A program made the position numbers and the translations under genes. From Bacillus sp. SB49 (GTDB lineage Bacteria; Bacillota; Bacilli; Bacillales; Halobacillaceae), in NCBI RefSeq assembly GCF_000469135.2, contig NZ_CP048117.1, positions 3,075,501-3,139,500 on the forward strand: DNA of 64,000 nucleotides. Reading direction: 5' to 3'. Shown piece after piece: positions 51,777 to 60,274 of the stretch (positions are counted from its first letter, which is position 1; every line of letters starts with the position of its first letter). The notes beneath the pieces are model-generated. The model was given only the letters and a program-made list of their open reading frames with translations. It made no database searches and was not told where the DNA came from.

Positions 51777-53192
51777 TTAACGAAGAAGTTGTAGAACTCC
51801 CTGTGGCTGTTGGTTCGCTTGAGCAAGCATAGCTTGAGCAGCTTGTGAGAGAATAGAGTTTTTAGTCTGCTCCATCATTTCTTTAGCCATATCCACATCA
51901 CGAATTCGAGATTCCGCTGCTGTTAAGTTTTCAGAAGATGTATCAAGATTATTAATAGTATGCTCTAAGCGATTTTGAGATGCCCCCAATTTAGAACGCT
52001 CAGCTGAAACGGTTTCAATAGCACTTTGTATAGTAGTAATCGCATCATTAGCACTGTCTCTATTTGATACATCAATATCACTAATACCTAATGCTTCCGC
52101 TCTCATATCGTTAATAGACAAATCCATCTGTTGATTAGTATTTGCACCAATTGCAAATTTTAACGAATTATTTGAATCTATAGTAATTGTATTGGCAGTT
52201 GTAGCCTTTGTTAGTTCAAAAGATAGACCCTTTGAATTCCCATCTTTTGTAATAGTGACTTTATTGCCTTCTACCACAAAATCTCCTGCCGCAGCATTTG
52301 TTCCATCAATTGTAAAGTCTGCGCCTGTTGCTAATGTCGCGTTAGATCCTTGTGCAGATATATTAGTGTTAACAGAAGCAGATGCCGCTGTGTCACTATC
52401 AAAAACGCCATCAAAGCGAACGTCTATCTTACTTGCAGATCCGGTAGATCCTTTTTGCGTTAATGTTAATTCATGAGTACTAGAGTCATAATTGGCAGTA
52501 ACACCAAAATCATCCGAGCTCTCGTTAATAGTAGTAGCTAAATCTTCACCACTCGTGCCGGTAGCTACATCTAAGGTAGTTCCATTAATTGTAACCTTAC
52601 CACCTGTTAAGACAGTATCGCTTGTAGCGTCTAAATCAATTGTGGCAGTGGCGGCAGTAGCTAGAGAAGTTACTCCAGCACCTGTAAATGCCACGACTCC
52701 AGTTGCTTGAGTGTCAGATGTTCCTTGAATCCCTTTGGCTACAGTAGCATCAGTTTGACTAGCTTGAACACCCGCTCCACCATTAAGCAAAGTTTTCGTG
52801 TTAAATTCTGTGTTGTTTCCAATTCTTGTAACTTCTTGTCTGAGTTGATCTACTTCTTTTTGAATTTCATTACGATCCACATCAGTATTAGTATCGTTGG
52901 ATGCTTGAACTGCCAATTCCCTCATACGCTGAAGTATAGAGTGGGTCTCGTTTAGCCCACCTTCAGCAGTTTGAATTAAAGAAGTGGCATCTTGGGCGTT
53001 TTTAGAAGCCATATCCAATCCCCGAATCTGTCCACGCATCTTCTCAGAAATCGCAAGACCAGCCGCATCATCCGCTGCGTTATTGATACGTAGACCAGAA
53101 GAAAGCTTCTCCATTGATTTAGACTGAGCATTGTTCGCACTACCCAACTGACGATACGTGTTAAGCGCTGCGATGTTGTGATTAATTCTCAT
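51777..53192 (-). CDS. hag: flagellin with large variable domain
   Basis: A 471-residue flagellin. The N-terminal D0/D1 (MRINHNIAALNTYRQLGSAN, KSMEKLSSGLRINNAADDAAGLAISEKMRGQIRGL) and C-terminal D1/D0 (AAESRIRDVDMAKEMMEQTKNSILSQAAQAMLAQANQQPQGVLQLLR) are conserved. The middle (about residues 145-375) is Thr/Ala/Gly-rich and beta-like, giving about 200 more residues than the compact Bacillus subtilis Hag. It builds the flagellar filament. GGAGG precedes the ATG, and a sigma-D promoter and a CsrA-like hairpin lie in the leader. Confidence 0.96.
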   Translation of the reverse strand: MRINHNIAALNTYRQLGSANNAQSKSMEKLSSGLRINNAADDAAGLAISEKMRGQIRGLDMASKNAQDATSLIQTAEGGLNETHSILQRMRELAVQASNDTNTDVDRNEIQKEVDQLRQEVTRIGNNTEFNTKTLLNGGAGVQASQTDATVAKGIQGTSDTQATGVVAFTGAGVTSLATAATATIDLDATSDTVLTGGKVTINGTTLDVATGTSGEDLATTINESSDDFGVTANYDSSTHELTLTQKGSTGSASKIDVRFDGVFDSDTAASASVNTNISAQGSNATLATGADFTIDGTNAAAGDFVVEGNKVTITKDGNSKGLSFELTKATTANTITIDSNNSLKFAIGANTNQQMDLSINDMRAEALGISDIDVSNRDSANDAITTIQSAIETVSAERSKLGASQNRLEHTINNLDTSSENLTAAESRIRDVDMAKEMMEQTKNSILSQAAQAMLAQANQQPQGVLQLLR

Positions 53193-53202
53193 AATTTTGT
53201 TA

Positions 53203-53240
53203 CCTCCATGTTTTTGTATTTATGAAGACACATCCTTGTG
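53203..53240 (-). promoter_or_regulatory. CsrA-type binding sites in the hag leader
   Basis: In the minus-strand RNA, CACAAGGATGTG (53229-53240) folds as a four-base stem with AGGA in the loop, the preferred CsrA target. A second site, ACATGGAGG (53203-53211), overlaps the ribosome binding site. This matches the two-site CsrA control of hag known from Bacillus subtilis. Confidence 0.65.
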
Positions 53241-53379
53241 CCCCCATGATGTATAACCACTCTATGTAACTAGAGTCATTACCTGCTATCAATCTTTCTT
53301 CTTCCAACCATGACCTTCTCCCCCGGACGCGCCCAGGCATTCGTGCCATTCGGATCATCGACTTCGACGATCATTAGTA

Positions 53380-53407
53380 ATATCGGTCACCCTCTCAGCT
53401 ATGTTTA
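53380..53407 (-). promoter_or_regulatory. sigma-D promoter of hag
   Basis: TAAA (53404-53407), 16 bases, ACCGATAT (53380-53387) on the minus strand matches the sigma-D consensus TAAA-N14-16-GCCGATAT. It would give a leader of about 180 bases. Confidence 0.7.
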
Positions 53408-53437
53408 GCAGATTTTCTCATTTCTTCACAAAAATAA

Positions 53438-54712
53438 TTACAGCACCTGCAGCCGCTCCCTCCTGTCCCTAAAGCGCCCGATTTCCTTATCGAAGTAGAG
53501 CTTCACATCCCCGACCGGACCGTTGCGCTGCTTGCTGATGATCAGTTCGATTTCGTTTCCGGTGCTTCTGCTGTAGTAGTCTTCGCGGTAGAGGAATCCG
53601 ACGACGTCGGCGTCCTGTTCAATGTTGCCGGACTCCCTTAAATCCGAGAGCATCGGGCGTTTGTCTTTGCGCTGTTCGACGCTTCGGGAGAGCTGGGAAA
53701 GGAGAATGATCGGGACATCGAGTTCTTTAGCGAGCAGCTTGATGGCGCGGGTCATGGCGCCGATTTCGAGGTCGCGCCGTTCGTGGTAACCGGGGGCTTC
53801 GAGGAGCTGGAGGTAGTCGATGACGATGAGGGGACGGGTCAGCTGGTGTTTGCGGATCATCTGCCTGAGATGGGCACGGATTTCAGGGACGGTGTAGGCC
53901 TGCTCGCAGAGATAGAGCTTCCATTGTGACATCTCGCCGATGGCATCCAGACAGTTGCGCAGGTCGCTTTCGGAAAAGGTGCGCAGCTTCCACTTGTGGC
54001 CGTCCACTCCTGCTTTCGCTGACAGCATCCGCCTAACAAGCGCCTTCTGCGTCATCTCCAGCGTCAGAAAAATCGTTTCGCCGCCGCTTTCGCAGTGGCG
54101 GGCGGCGAGGTTCAAGGCGAAGGCGGTCTTGCCCATCGAGGGACGGCCGGCGAGGATGACAAGATCCCCGGGCTGCACGCCTCCGGTAATCTGATCGACC
54201 TCGTCGTACCCGGTCGAATAGCCGGTCATCGCGTCGTCCTCCAACGGCTCCAGTTCTTTGGATACTTCAATGAGGGTGTCATAGAGTGAAGGATCTTCGA
54301 TGACTCGTTTCACTTGGCGGTATTTCTCCAATTCTTCGAGGAGAAGATCGAGGGCTTCTTCCGACGGTTTCTGCATGTAGCGCTGGGCCGCTTCCCTCGT
54401 TTTCCGGTTGCGGTAGGCGTCAATGACGAGGAGCTGATGATGCTTGAAGTCGACGGTCGTCGGAATCGAGGTCGCCATTTCCGTCATATAGCTGACGCCC
54501 CCGACTTCGCGTACCTTCTCACCAAGCTCCGTCGTCACCGTCACCATATCGACAGGCGCTCCTGACTCATCGACCTTCCTGATCGCCTGAAAAATCATCC
54601 GGTGGCGCCCGTCATAGAAATACTCCGGCAACAGGATCGTTTCCCCGGCAAGCATTCCGTCTACAAGCAAACTTCCGATCACCGACACTTCCGCTTCTTT
54701 GTTATACATCAT
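53438..54712 (-). CDS. phage-type replicative DNA helicase (DnaB family)
   Basis: A 424-residue helicase. The start at 54712 has AAGGAG nine bases upstream and overlaps the preceding stop (ATGA). The N-terminal domain (EAEVSVIGSLLVDG) is followed by the RecA-like core: Walker A AGRPSMGKTAFALNLA, Walker B PLIVIDYLQLLE, and LSQLSRSVEQRKDKRPMLSDLRESGNIEQDADVV. It unwinds DNA at a fork. It differs from a housekeeping dnaC in its partner genes, which are phage-like. Confidence 0.92.
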   Translation of the reverse strand: MMYNKEAEVSVIGSLLVDGMLAGETILLPEYFYDGRHRMIFQAIRKVDESGAPVDMVTVTTELGEKVREVGGVSYMTEMATSIPTTVDFKHHQLLVIDAYRNRKTREAAQRYMQKPSEEALDLLLEELEKYRQVKRVIEDPSLYDTLIEVSKELEPLEDDAMTGYSTGYDEVDQITGGVQPGDLVILAGRPSMGKTAFALNLAARHCESGGETIFLTLEMTQKALVRRMLSAKAGVDGHKWKLRTFSESDLRNCLDAIGEMSQWKLYLCEQAYTVPEIRAHLRQMIRKHQLTRPLIVIDYLQLLEAPGYHERRDLEIGAMTRAIKLLAKELDVPIILLSQLSRSVEQRKDKRPMLSDLRESGNIEQDADVVGFLYREDYYSRSTGNEIELIISKQRNGPVGDVKLYFDKEIGRFRDRRERLQVL

Positions 54713-55035
54713 CGTTCCCATCTCCTTAATAGTTCTTCGAATTTCTGAAAAAATTCCCGCTTCACCTCTGGCGGGACGGCCGCCGCTTCGCGCTTCCACT
54801 GCTCGACCTTCTCCATGAAATCGTCCTCTTCCTCCTCATAAGCGGCGATGTCCGAGATGACCGGCGAATAAGGATAACGCAGCGCGTGCTCCGTCACGTT
54901 CGCTTTCACCTTCTCGTAATCCATCCGCTCAAGCGCCGGGATCCACACATCCAGCTTCCTTTTTGTCACCTTAAACTTCGGTGCATACAGCTCCTCCAGC
55001 ATATCGACAATTTCAAACGCCTTTTCGTATTTCAT
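54709..55035 (-). CDS. phage helicase loader/inhibitor (G39P-like)
   Basis: A 108-residue acidic helical protein (MKYEKAFEIVDMLEELYAPKFKVTKRKLDVWIPALERMDYEKVKANVTEHAL) like the N-terminal domain of phage G39P proteins, which hold the hexameric helicase inactive and deliver it to DNA. Its stop overlaps the helicase start, and its own ATG overlaps the DnaD-like stop, so the three genes are translationally coupled. Confidence 0.75.
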   Translation of the reverse strand: MKYEKAFEIVDMLEELYAPKFKVTKRKLDVWIPALERMDYEKVKANVTEHALRYPYSPVISDIAAYEEEEDDFMEKVEQWKREAAAVPPEVKREFFQKFEELLRRWER

Positions 55036-55709
55036 CCGACCGTCTCCTCTCGTTTCTCTTCATACATCGCCATCCATACCGACGCCCTGTCCGCTTCTTC
55101 CCGAGGACGCCTTTCCTCCCGCTCCACATCCGCAAGCGACCGGACACCGCGCGCCTGCCAGTTCTTCAGGATCGACTCGATATACCGGAACGACCGCTTG
55201 TTGTTCTCGACCGCCACCCCCATCGCCGACGTCACGACGTCATCCGGAAGCTCCTCCGCCCAAGCCGTGATCCGCTCCGCCACATGCGGCGACAGCGTTC
55301 CGACGTTCTGCTCGTAGAAAAGGTGCGGACGCCCCGGCTCTTCTTTTCCTCTCCTCTCTTTTCTTTTAATAAAGTCCCCCTCCCTACCCTCCCTGCTGTC
55401 CCCCCGCTTGTCCGCCCCGCCGGCCTCCTTCACACAGGAAATCATCGTGTACGAAGGCGACGAATGACGAGATCCGGACCGGAACGACAGGTAGCCCTTC
55501 TCCGCAAGCTCCTTCCGCGCCCGGAGGAACATCTTCTCACTCATCGCCGACTTCACCAGCACCGCAGCCGTCGGCACCGTAAACTCCTCCTTCCATCCCG
55601 TCTTGTTGTTGAACTGCATCAGCACATACCAGAGCAGCGACGCAGACGCCGACACCTCATTCAGCTCCACCTCATCGTGGAACGCATTGATCTCCTTCAA
55701 ATAATTCAC
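55032..55709 (-). CDS. DnaD-domain replication protein
   Basis: A 225-residue protein starting at GTG (AGGAG eight bases upstream); an upstream ATG would add 25 residues without a site. The N-terminal winged-helix part (TVPTAAVLVKSAMSEKMFLRARKELAEKGYLSF) is followed by a basic linker and a DnaD domain (FYEQNVGTLSPHVAERITAWAEELPDDVVTSAMGVAVENNKRSFRYIESILKNWQARGV). It should bind origin DNA and recruit the helicase. Confidence 0.85.
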   Translation of the reverse strand: MNYLKEINAFHDEVELNEVSASASLLWYVLMQFNNKTGWKEEFTVPTAAVLVKSAMSEKMFLRARKELAEKGYLSFRSGSRHSSPSYTMISCVKEAGGADKRGDSREGREGDFIKRKERRGKEEPGRPHLFYEQNVGTLSPHVAERITAWAEELPDDVVTSAMGVAVENNKRSFRYIESILKNWQARGVRSLADVEREERRPREEADRASVWMAMYEEKREETVG

Positions 55710-55971
55710 AGCCTCATCTCCTATTTTTTTAATTAATTTAGAAGGAAAAACTCCTTCGTATCTATAATCGAGAAAGAGAGGCATTTTGGTGTCAAAAAAA
55801 TCAAAATTTCTTCAATTTTTTTTTCGAACTATAAAAAAGAGAGAATTTCCAACGCGCAAAACCCCGAAAATCCTCTATTCAGGTTTAACCGTTTGACGAG
55901 GAGGAATTAGTAGGTAGAAGAAAACCGTCAGGAAAAGAAAGCGCGGTTGGAAAGTGACGAGGTGGACGTAC

Positions 55972-56148
55972 GTGCAGAAAGAATTTTTCTTTACCCATAT
56001 CGAGAAGACCCCTGTGTTGATGGAAATATTGAGAGCCGACCGCTTCATCGTCCTCGCCGATTTCAAGGCGTCGACGTTTACAGTGGAAGGAAATGATAAG
56101 CGAGAGGCGATTATGGAGATGATCATGAAGCTGAAGTGGGAAGCTTAA
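55972..56148 (+). CDS. small hypothetical protein
   Basis: A 58-residue frame from GTG at 55972 (GAGGTGG six bases upstream), beginning MQKEFFFTHIEKTPVLMEIL. The pattern is amphipathic with a short beta part in the middle. No family recognised. It is divergent from the replication cassette and ends before a bidirectional terminator. Confidence 0.5.
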   Translation: MQKEFFFTHIEKTPVLMEILRADRFIVLADFKASTFTVEGNDKREAIMEMIMKLKWEA

Positions 56149-56168
56149 GCTCTTTCATACAGCCGGAG

Positions 56169-56211
56169 TAAAAAAGCAGCAGACGGGATTTCCCGCCTGC
56201 TGCTTTTTCTC
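56169..56211. terminator. bidirectional terminator
   Basis: AAAAAGCAGCAG and CTGCTGCTTTTT with inner CGGGA/TCCCG arms form a hairpin between the small gene and the AEC carrier. Confidence 0.9.
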
Positions 56212-56214
56212 TTT

Positions 56215-57114
56215 TCAGATGACAAAATAAATCACACAAGGAATCGTAAGCGCACTTAACAAAGTTGTAGTGAGCGTGGCACTCGTGACCATCTGCGGAT
56301 CGGTTTGGAACTGGATAGCATACATCGTCGTGTTCGCCGCTGTAGGAGTCGCAGCCATAATGATCATGATCTGCTTCACTAAGGGATCGACAGGCAGATA
56401 CCATACGATGACAGCAGCGATCAAAGGTGCGGCAACCAATTTCAATAGAACGGCGGCCGACAATTTCCTCACGTCCATGATCTGCGGTTTCATTTTGGCC
56501 AGCTGCATTCCTAAGGTCACCATAATCACCGGAATCGCAGCATCCGCAATCAGGTTCACTCCGTTCAATAATGGGCCGATGGTGATATCGAAGCTGTTGC
56601 AGATGATTCCTGCTATCGCGCCGTAAACCATCGGCATTCTCCGGACCGAGCGGAGAGCCGCTCCCATTCCATCTGCTTCGTCGCTTCCCTTCGCCGCATA
56701 ATACACGCCGAGGGTACTCATCAACAATTGCTGCAACACCATCAGGAGAATCGCCGTTTCCATCCCCGCTGCACCAAACAGGAATAAGACGAGCGGCGTG
56801 CCGTAGTTGCCATTATTCATGAAGGCACACGACAGGATCAACGCACATTTTTCTTTTTCGGTGTAGTGATAGACCTTCGATAGCAGCGTCACTGCAACGA
56901 TGATGACCACGCACAATCCAACCATATAGATCGTGATATAGAAATAAGAGAAGGTGATCGATTCTTGATAGAACGTCCGGAAGACGAGAAACGGTACGAG
57001 AACATACAGGGCAAGCTTGGAGAAGTTGGTGATATCAAAGTCGAAGATCTTTTGAACAAAGTAACCCGTCGCAAAAACGAAAAAAATCGGCAATAAAATT
57101 GTGATGAATTCCAT
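56215..57114 (-). CDS. AEC-family carrier, possible sulfolactate exporter
   Basis: A 299-residue membrane protein with about ten helices. The auxin-efflux-carrier pattern is seen in LALYVLVPFLVFRTF, LSCAFMNNGNYGTPLVLFLFG, MVTLGMQLAKMKP and MAATPTAANTTMYAIQF. AEC proteins move organic acids such as malate or malonate. Last in the sulfoglycolysis operon, 63 bases after the aldehyde dehydrogenase, it may export the C3 sulfonate product. This role is inferred from context only. Confidence 0.8.
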   Translation of the reverse strand: MEFITILLPIFFVFATGYFVQKIFDFDITNFSKLALYVLVPFLVFRTFYQESITFSYFYITIYMVGLCVVIIVAVTLLSKVYHYTEKEKCALILSCAFMNNGNYGTPLVLFLFGAAGMETAILLMVLQQLLMSTLGVYYAAKGSDEADGMGAALRSVRRMPMVYGAIAGIICNSFDITIGPLLNGVNLIADAAIPVIMVTLGMQLAKMKPQIMDVRKLSAAVLLKLVAAPLIAAVIVWYLPVDPLVKQIMIIMAATPTAANTTMYAIQFQTDPQMVTSATLTTTLLSALTIPCVIYFVI

Positions 57115-57176
57115 AGTCTGATTCTCCTGCCAAACGTTTGATAGGAAAAGGGAGCCCGCTTACGACTCCCCTCCTC

Positions 57177-58610
57177 TCAACTATTTAATACGATAATTTT
57201 CTCTTCCGTCATTTCTTCGATAGCATAACGAGGGCCCTCTTTACCAGTACCGCTCTTCTTCACTCCGCCGTAAGGCATGTGATCGACACGATAACCTGAT
57301 GTATCGTTGACGATCAATCCACCGACATGAATCTCATCCATAGCCTTCATGACGAAGGACATATCATTCGTAAACAGTCCCGCCTGCAGGCCGTATTCGG
57401 AATCATTCACACGCGCAATGACTTCGTCTTCATCCCGGTAGGAATCGACTGCGACAACCGGACCGAACACTTCTTCGCGGCAGACTTTCATCGTATCCTT
57501 TACGTTCGTAAGTACAGTCGGGTGATAAAATACTCCATCTCTCACTCCGCCCGTCTCTACGTTTGCTCCTTCTGCAACAGCCTCCTTCACCCACTGTTCG
57601 ACCCGGATCGCTTCTTCCTCCGCAATCATCGGTCCCATTTGGGTAGCCTCCTGCAACGGGTCGCCCAGTCTGATGCCGGCCGCAGCCTCTCGCGCTTTCG
57701 TCAGGAATTCGTCGTAGATATCTTCATGGACATAGACGCGCTGGACGGAAATGCACACCTGACCCGCATTATTGAAGCTTTTTTGAGCAACAAGAGAAGC
57801 TGATTCTTCGATATCGGCATCCTTGTGAACGATGGTCGCGGAATTATTTCCAAGTTCAAGCGCAACGTTTCTCAGCCCAGCCTGCTCGCGGATGATCCCT
57901 CCTACTTTAGGGCTTCCTGTGAAGGTGAACATGTTTATGTCCTGGTTGGATGTCAGTAATGGGCCGACCTCTTCCCCTTTGCCCGTCAATACGTTCAAAC
58001 GGCCCTTCGGCAGTCCCGCTTCCTCAAACAGTTTGGTCAGTAGTAACGCGGAGACAGGTGTCTGCTCGGCCGGCTTCAAAATAACGCTGTTGCCTGCGGC
58101 GAGAGCTGGTCCGATTTTATGACAAACAAGGTTCAGCGGGACGTTGAATGGCGTGATGGCTGCCACAACGCCGACCGGATAGCGTCTTGTAAAGGCACGG
58201 CGGTTTTCTGACCCGGGAGCTGCCTCCACCGGAATTTCTTCGCCGTGAATCCGTTTCGCTTCTTCGGCGGAAATTTCAAGCGTCAAGGCAGATCGGCCTA
58301 CTTCTCCCCTGGATTCTGTGATCGGTTTTCCGACCTCTTTGGCAATCGCCTGAGCGAATTCTTCCTCGTTATCCCGAAGCAAGTGCGCCACTTTCAGTAA
58401 AACCTCGTAACGCTCATACGGAGAGAAGGAGTTGGAAAGAGCTGCTCGCGCACTTTCCACAGCACGATCGACATCCTCTTTATCTGTTCGAGCCGTCTCC
58501 GCAACTACATCCTGTGAGTATTTATTAAAGACCGGATCTCTACCGTCTTTCTCGACCCATTCTCCGTCTATAAAAAGTCCAAACGAGTACGTTGTCATCG
58601 CTTCAAACAT
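57177..58610 (-). CDS. NAD(P)-dependent aldehyde dehydrogenase, possible sulfolactaldehyde dehydrogenase
   Basis: A 477-residue ALDH. NAD site VGVVAAITPFNVPLNLVCHKIGPALAAGNSVILKP, FTFTGSPKVGG, catalytic Glu in NVALELGNNSA and catalytic Cys in SFNNAGQVCISVQRVY are intact. It is closest in style to lactaldehyde/glyceraldehyde-type dehydrogenases. In this operon it should oxidise 3-sulfolactaldehyde to sulfolactate. The substrate is inferred from neighbours. Confidence 0.88.
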   Translation of the reverse strand: MFEAMTTYSFGLFIDGEWVEKDGRDPVFNKYSQDVVAETARTDKEDVDRAVESARAALSNSFSPYERYEVLLKVAHLLRDNEEEFAQAIAKEVGKPITESRGEVGRSALTLEISAEEAKRIHGEEIPVEAAPGSENRRAFTRRYPVGVVAAITPFNVPLNLVCHKIGPALAAGNSVILKPAEQTPVSALLLTKLFEEAGLPKGRLNVLTGKGEEVGPLLTSNQDINMFTFTGSPKVGGIIREQAGLRNVALELGNNSATIVHKDADIEESASLVAQKSFNNAGQVCISVQRVYVHEDIYDEFLTKAREAAAGIRLGDPLQEATQMGPMIAEEEAIRVEQWVKEAVAEGANVETGGVRDGVFYHPTVLTNVKDTMKVCREEVFGPVVAVDSYRDEDEVIARVNDSEYGLQAGLFTNDMSFVMKAMDEIHVGGLIVNDTSGYRVDHMPYGGVKKSGTGKEGPRYAIEEMTEEKIIVLNS

Positions 58611-58627
58611 AGTAACAACCCCCTTAT

Positions 58628-59527
58628 TTATTGTAACGTTACGACCTTTTCGCTTGTGCTGAACTCGCTTGCATATCCGGCACTGCCGAATACATCGATC
58701 TTCTCTTTTACTTTCTCTTTCATCTGCGCAAGGCCTGCTCCTAAGGAATTGGCAAGGACGATGTCTTCCGGCTGTTCGTTCATGTAGTTTTGTAAGCCTC
58801 GGGTAAACGCTTGACGGAGTTCTGTATCGACATTGATTTTGGCAATGCCCAAAGAGATGGCGCGTTTCACTTGTTCATCCGGAACGTCAGAACCTCCATG
58901 AAGAACAACCGGACGCTGTACCGCTTTCGAGATTTCTTCCAACCGATCGAAATGGAGATTCGGAGTCTGTTGGTAGATGCCATGGGCCGTTCCGATCGAG
59001 ACTGCCAGATAATCGACATCCGTCGCCTCTACGAAATCCACCGCTTCCTGTGTTGTCGTAATGAGGGCGTCTTTCTCTGCTACCGTAATATCATCTTCCG
59101 TACCACCGATCTTTCCGATCTCACCTTCTGAGCCGATACCAAGAGCCCGGGCAGCTTCGACCACCTGCCTCGTTATCTTCGTATTCTCCTCGAAAGACAG
59201 GGCGGAGCCGTCGAACATCACCGATTGAAATCCAAGCTGGATCGCTTCCATCGTTTGTTCGAATTGGCGGCTGTGATCCAAGTGGATACAAAGCGGCACA
59301 TCATAATGCTCTGCGAAGCTGTCGAGCATCTCTTTCATAGGCTTCAAACCGAGTGTCTGAATGACCTTTTGGCCGATTTGAATCATGACCGGCGATTGCT
59401 TTTCTTTTGCTGCTTCCAATATGGCTACGATCGTTTCCGCATTATGTGCACTGAAAGCACCTACTCCGTACCCGTTCTCCCGTGCATGATTCAACATCGT
59501 TTTCCCATCAATGAATGGCATTGTCAT
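58628..59527 (-). CDS. class II ketose-bisphosphate aldolase
   Basis: A 299-residue zinc aldolase of the FbaA/GatY family. Zinc ligands appear in CIHLDHSRQ, SIGTAHGIY and VLHGGSDVP; the catalytic Asp is in LDHS. It cleaves a ketose bisphosphate or, in this context, 6-deoxy-6-sulfofructose-1-phosphate into dihydroxyacetone phosphate and sulfolactaldehyde. It starts nine bases after the GntR stop. Confidence 0.9.
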   Translation of the reverse strand: MTMPFIDGKTMLNHARENGYGVGAFSAHNAETIVAILEAAKEKQSPVMIQIGQKVIQTLGLKPMKEMLDSFAEHYDVPLCIHLDHSRQFEQTMEAIQLGFQSVMFDGSALSFEENTKITRQVVEAARALGIGSEGEIGKIGGTEDDITVAEKDALITTTQEAVDFVEATDVDYLAVSIGTAHGIYQQTPNLHFDRLEEISKAVQRPVVLHGGSDVPDEQVKRAISLGIAKINVDTELRQAFTRGLQNYMNEQPEDIVLANSLGAGLAQMKEKVKEKIDVFGSAGYASEFSTSEKVVTLQ

Positions 59528-59536
59528 TTCTCCTTT

Positions 59537-60274
59537 TTATCGTTTTAATTCAAAACTATAATGGTATTGATCATGACGATATTTAGTTCTTGTATATTCA
59601 ATAGGACGATCATGGACGCCGAAGCTCAGTCGTGTCATTTCGAGTAGCGCTTCCCCGGCACGGATACCAAGTTCGTCTGCCTCGTTGATCGTTGCGTTAA
59701 TCGCACTGATCTTCTCTTTGGCCCGGTTCAAATAGATGTTATATTTTTCGAGGATTTCATAATACCTCGCTTCATCCAGGTCATGCTTCATCAAGATTTC
59801 CCCGACATCCTTCGGCCAGCATGTCCGCTCGATTGCGACGGGCATGTCGTCCGCGAACCGGATACGCTCGATCAAGAGAATCGGTTGATCGTCTTTGATA
59901 TCCAGCATCGACTTTTCATGGTGTAGGTTGTCTTTGAATTCGGCTCGGATCAAACGACTGCGCGGCGTTTGGCCTCTTTCCAACACTTCTTCTGCGAAAC
60001 CCTTCAATTGACTGAGGTTTCCGCTCAGCTTTCTAGGCTTAACGATCGTTCCCCGACCCTGCTTCTTCTCGACAAGACCCTCCTGAACGAGAATCGAGAC
60101 GGCTTGCCGAATCGTCGTTCTGCTGACGTTGAATTCTTTCATCAATTCCTGTTCGGTCGGAATCAATGTATCAGGCTTCCACTGGCCGTTCTGGATACGT
60201 TCGATAAACACTTCTTTCAGCTGTATATATAAGGCAAGATCTTTATTCAGACCATTATTAATATCCGTACTCAC
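59537..60274 (-). CDS. GntR-family regulator (HutC/UTRA type)
   Basis: A 245-residue regulator starting at GTG, overlapping the kinase gene end by 17 bases. Residues 12-75 form the winged helix (LIPTEQELMKEFNVSRTTIRQAVSILVQEGLVEKKQGRGTIV), and the rest is a UTRA ligand domain (ERIRFADDMPVAIERTCWP). It probably represses the operon until a sulfo-sugar binds. A perfect inverted repeat at 62825-62856 is a candidate operator. Confidence 0.92.
   Translation of the reverse strand: MSTDINNGLNKDLALYIQLKEVFIERIQNGQWKPDTLIPTEQELMKEFNVSRTTIRQAVSILVQEGLVEKKQGRGTIVKPRKLSGNLSQLKGFAEEVLERGQTPRSRLIRAEFKDNLHHEKSMLDIKDDQPILLIERIRFADDMPVAIERTCWPKDVGEILMKHDLDEARYYEILEKYNIYLNRAKEKISAINATINEADELGIRAGEALLEMTRLSFGVHDRPIEYTRTKYRHDQYHYSFELKR

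Noticed and set aside
53279..53374. 31-residue frame in the hag leader (MIVEVDDPNGTNAWARPGEK...)
   Set aside because: It has no ribosome site and its ATG would fall at the predicted transcription start of hag, so expression is doubtful, though the codon pattern looks plausible.
53438..55709. Complete prophage
   Set aside because: Only replication genes are present; no integrase, repressor, packaging, tail or lysis genes were found nearby.
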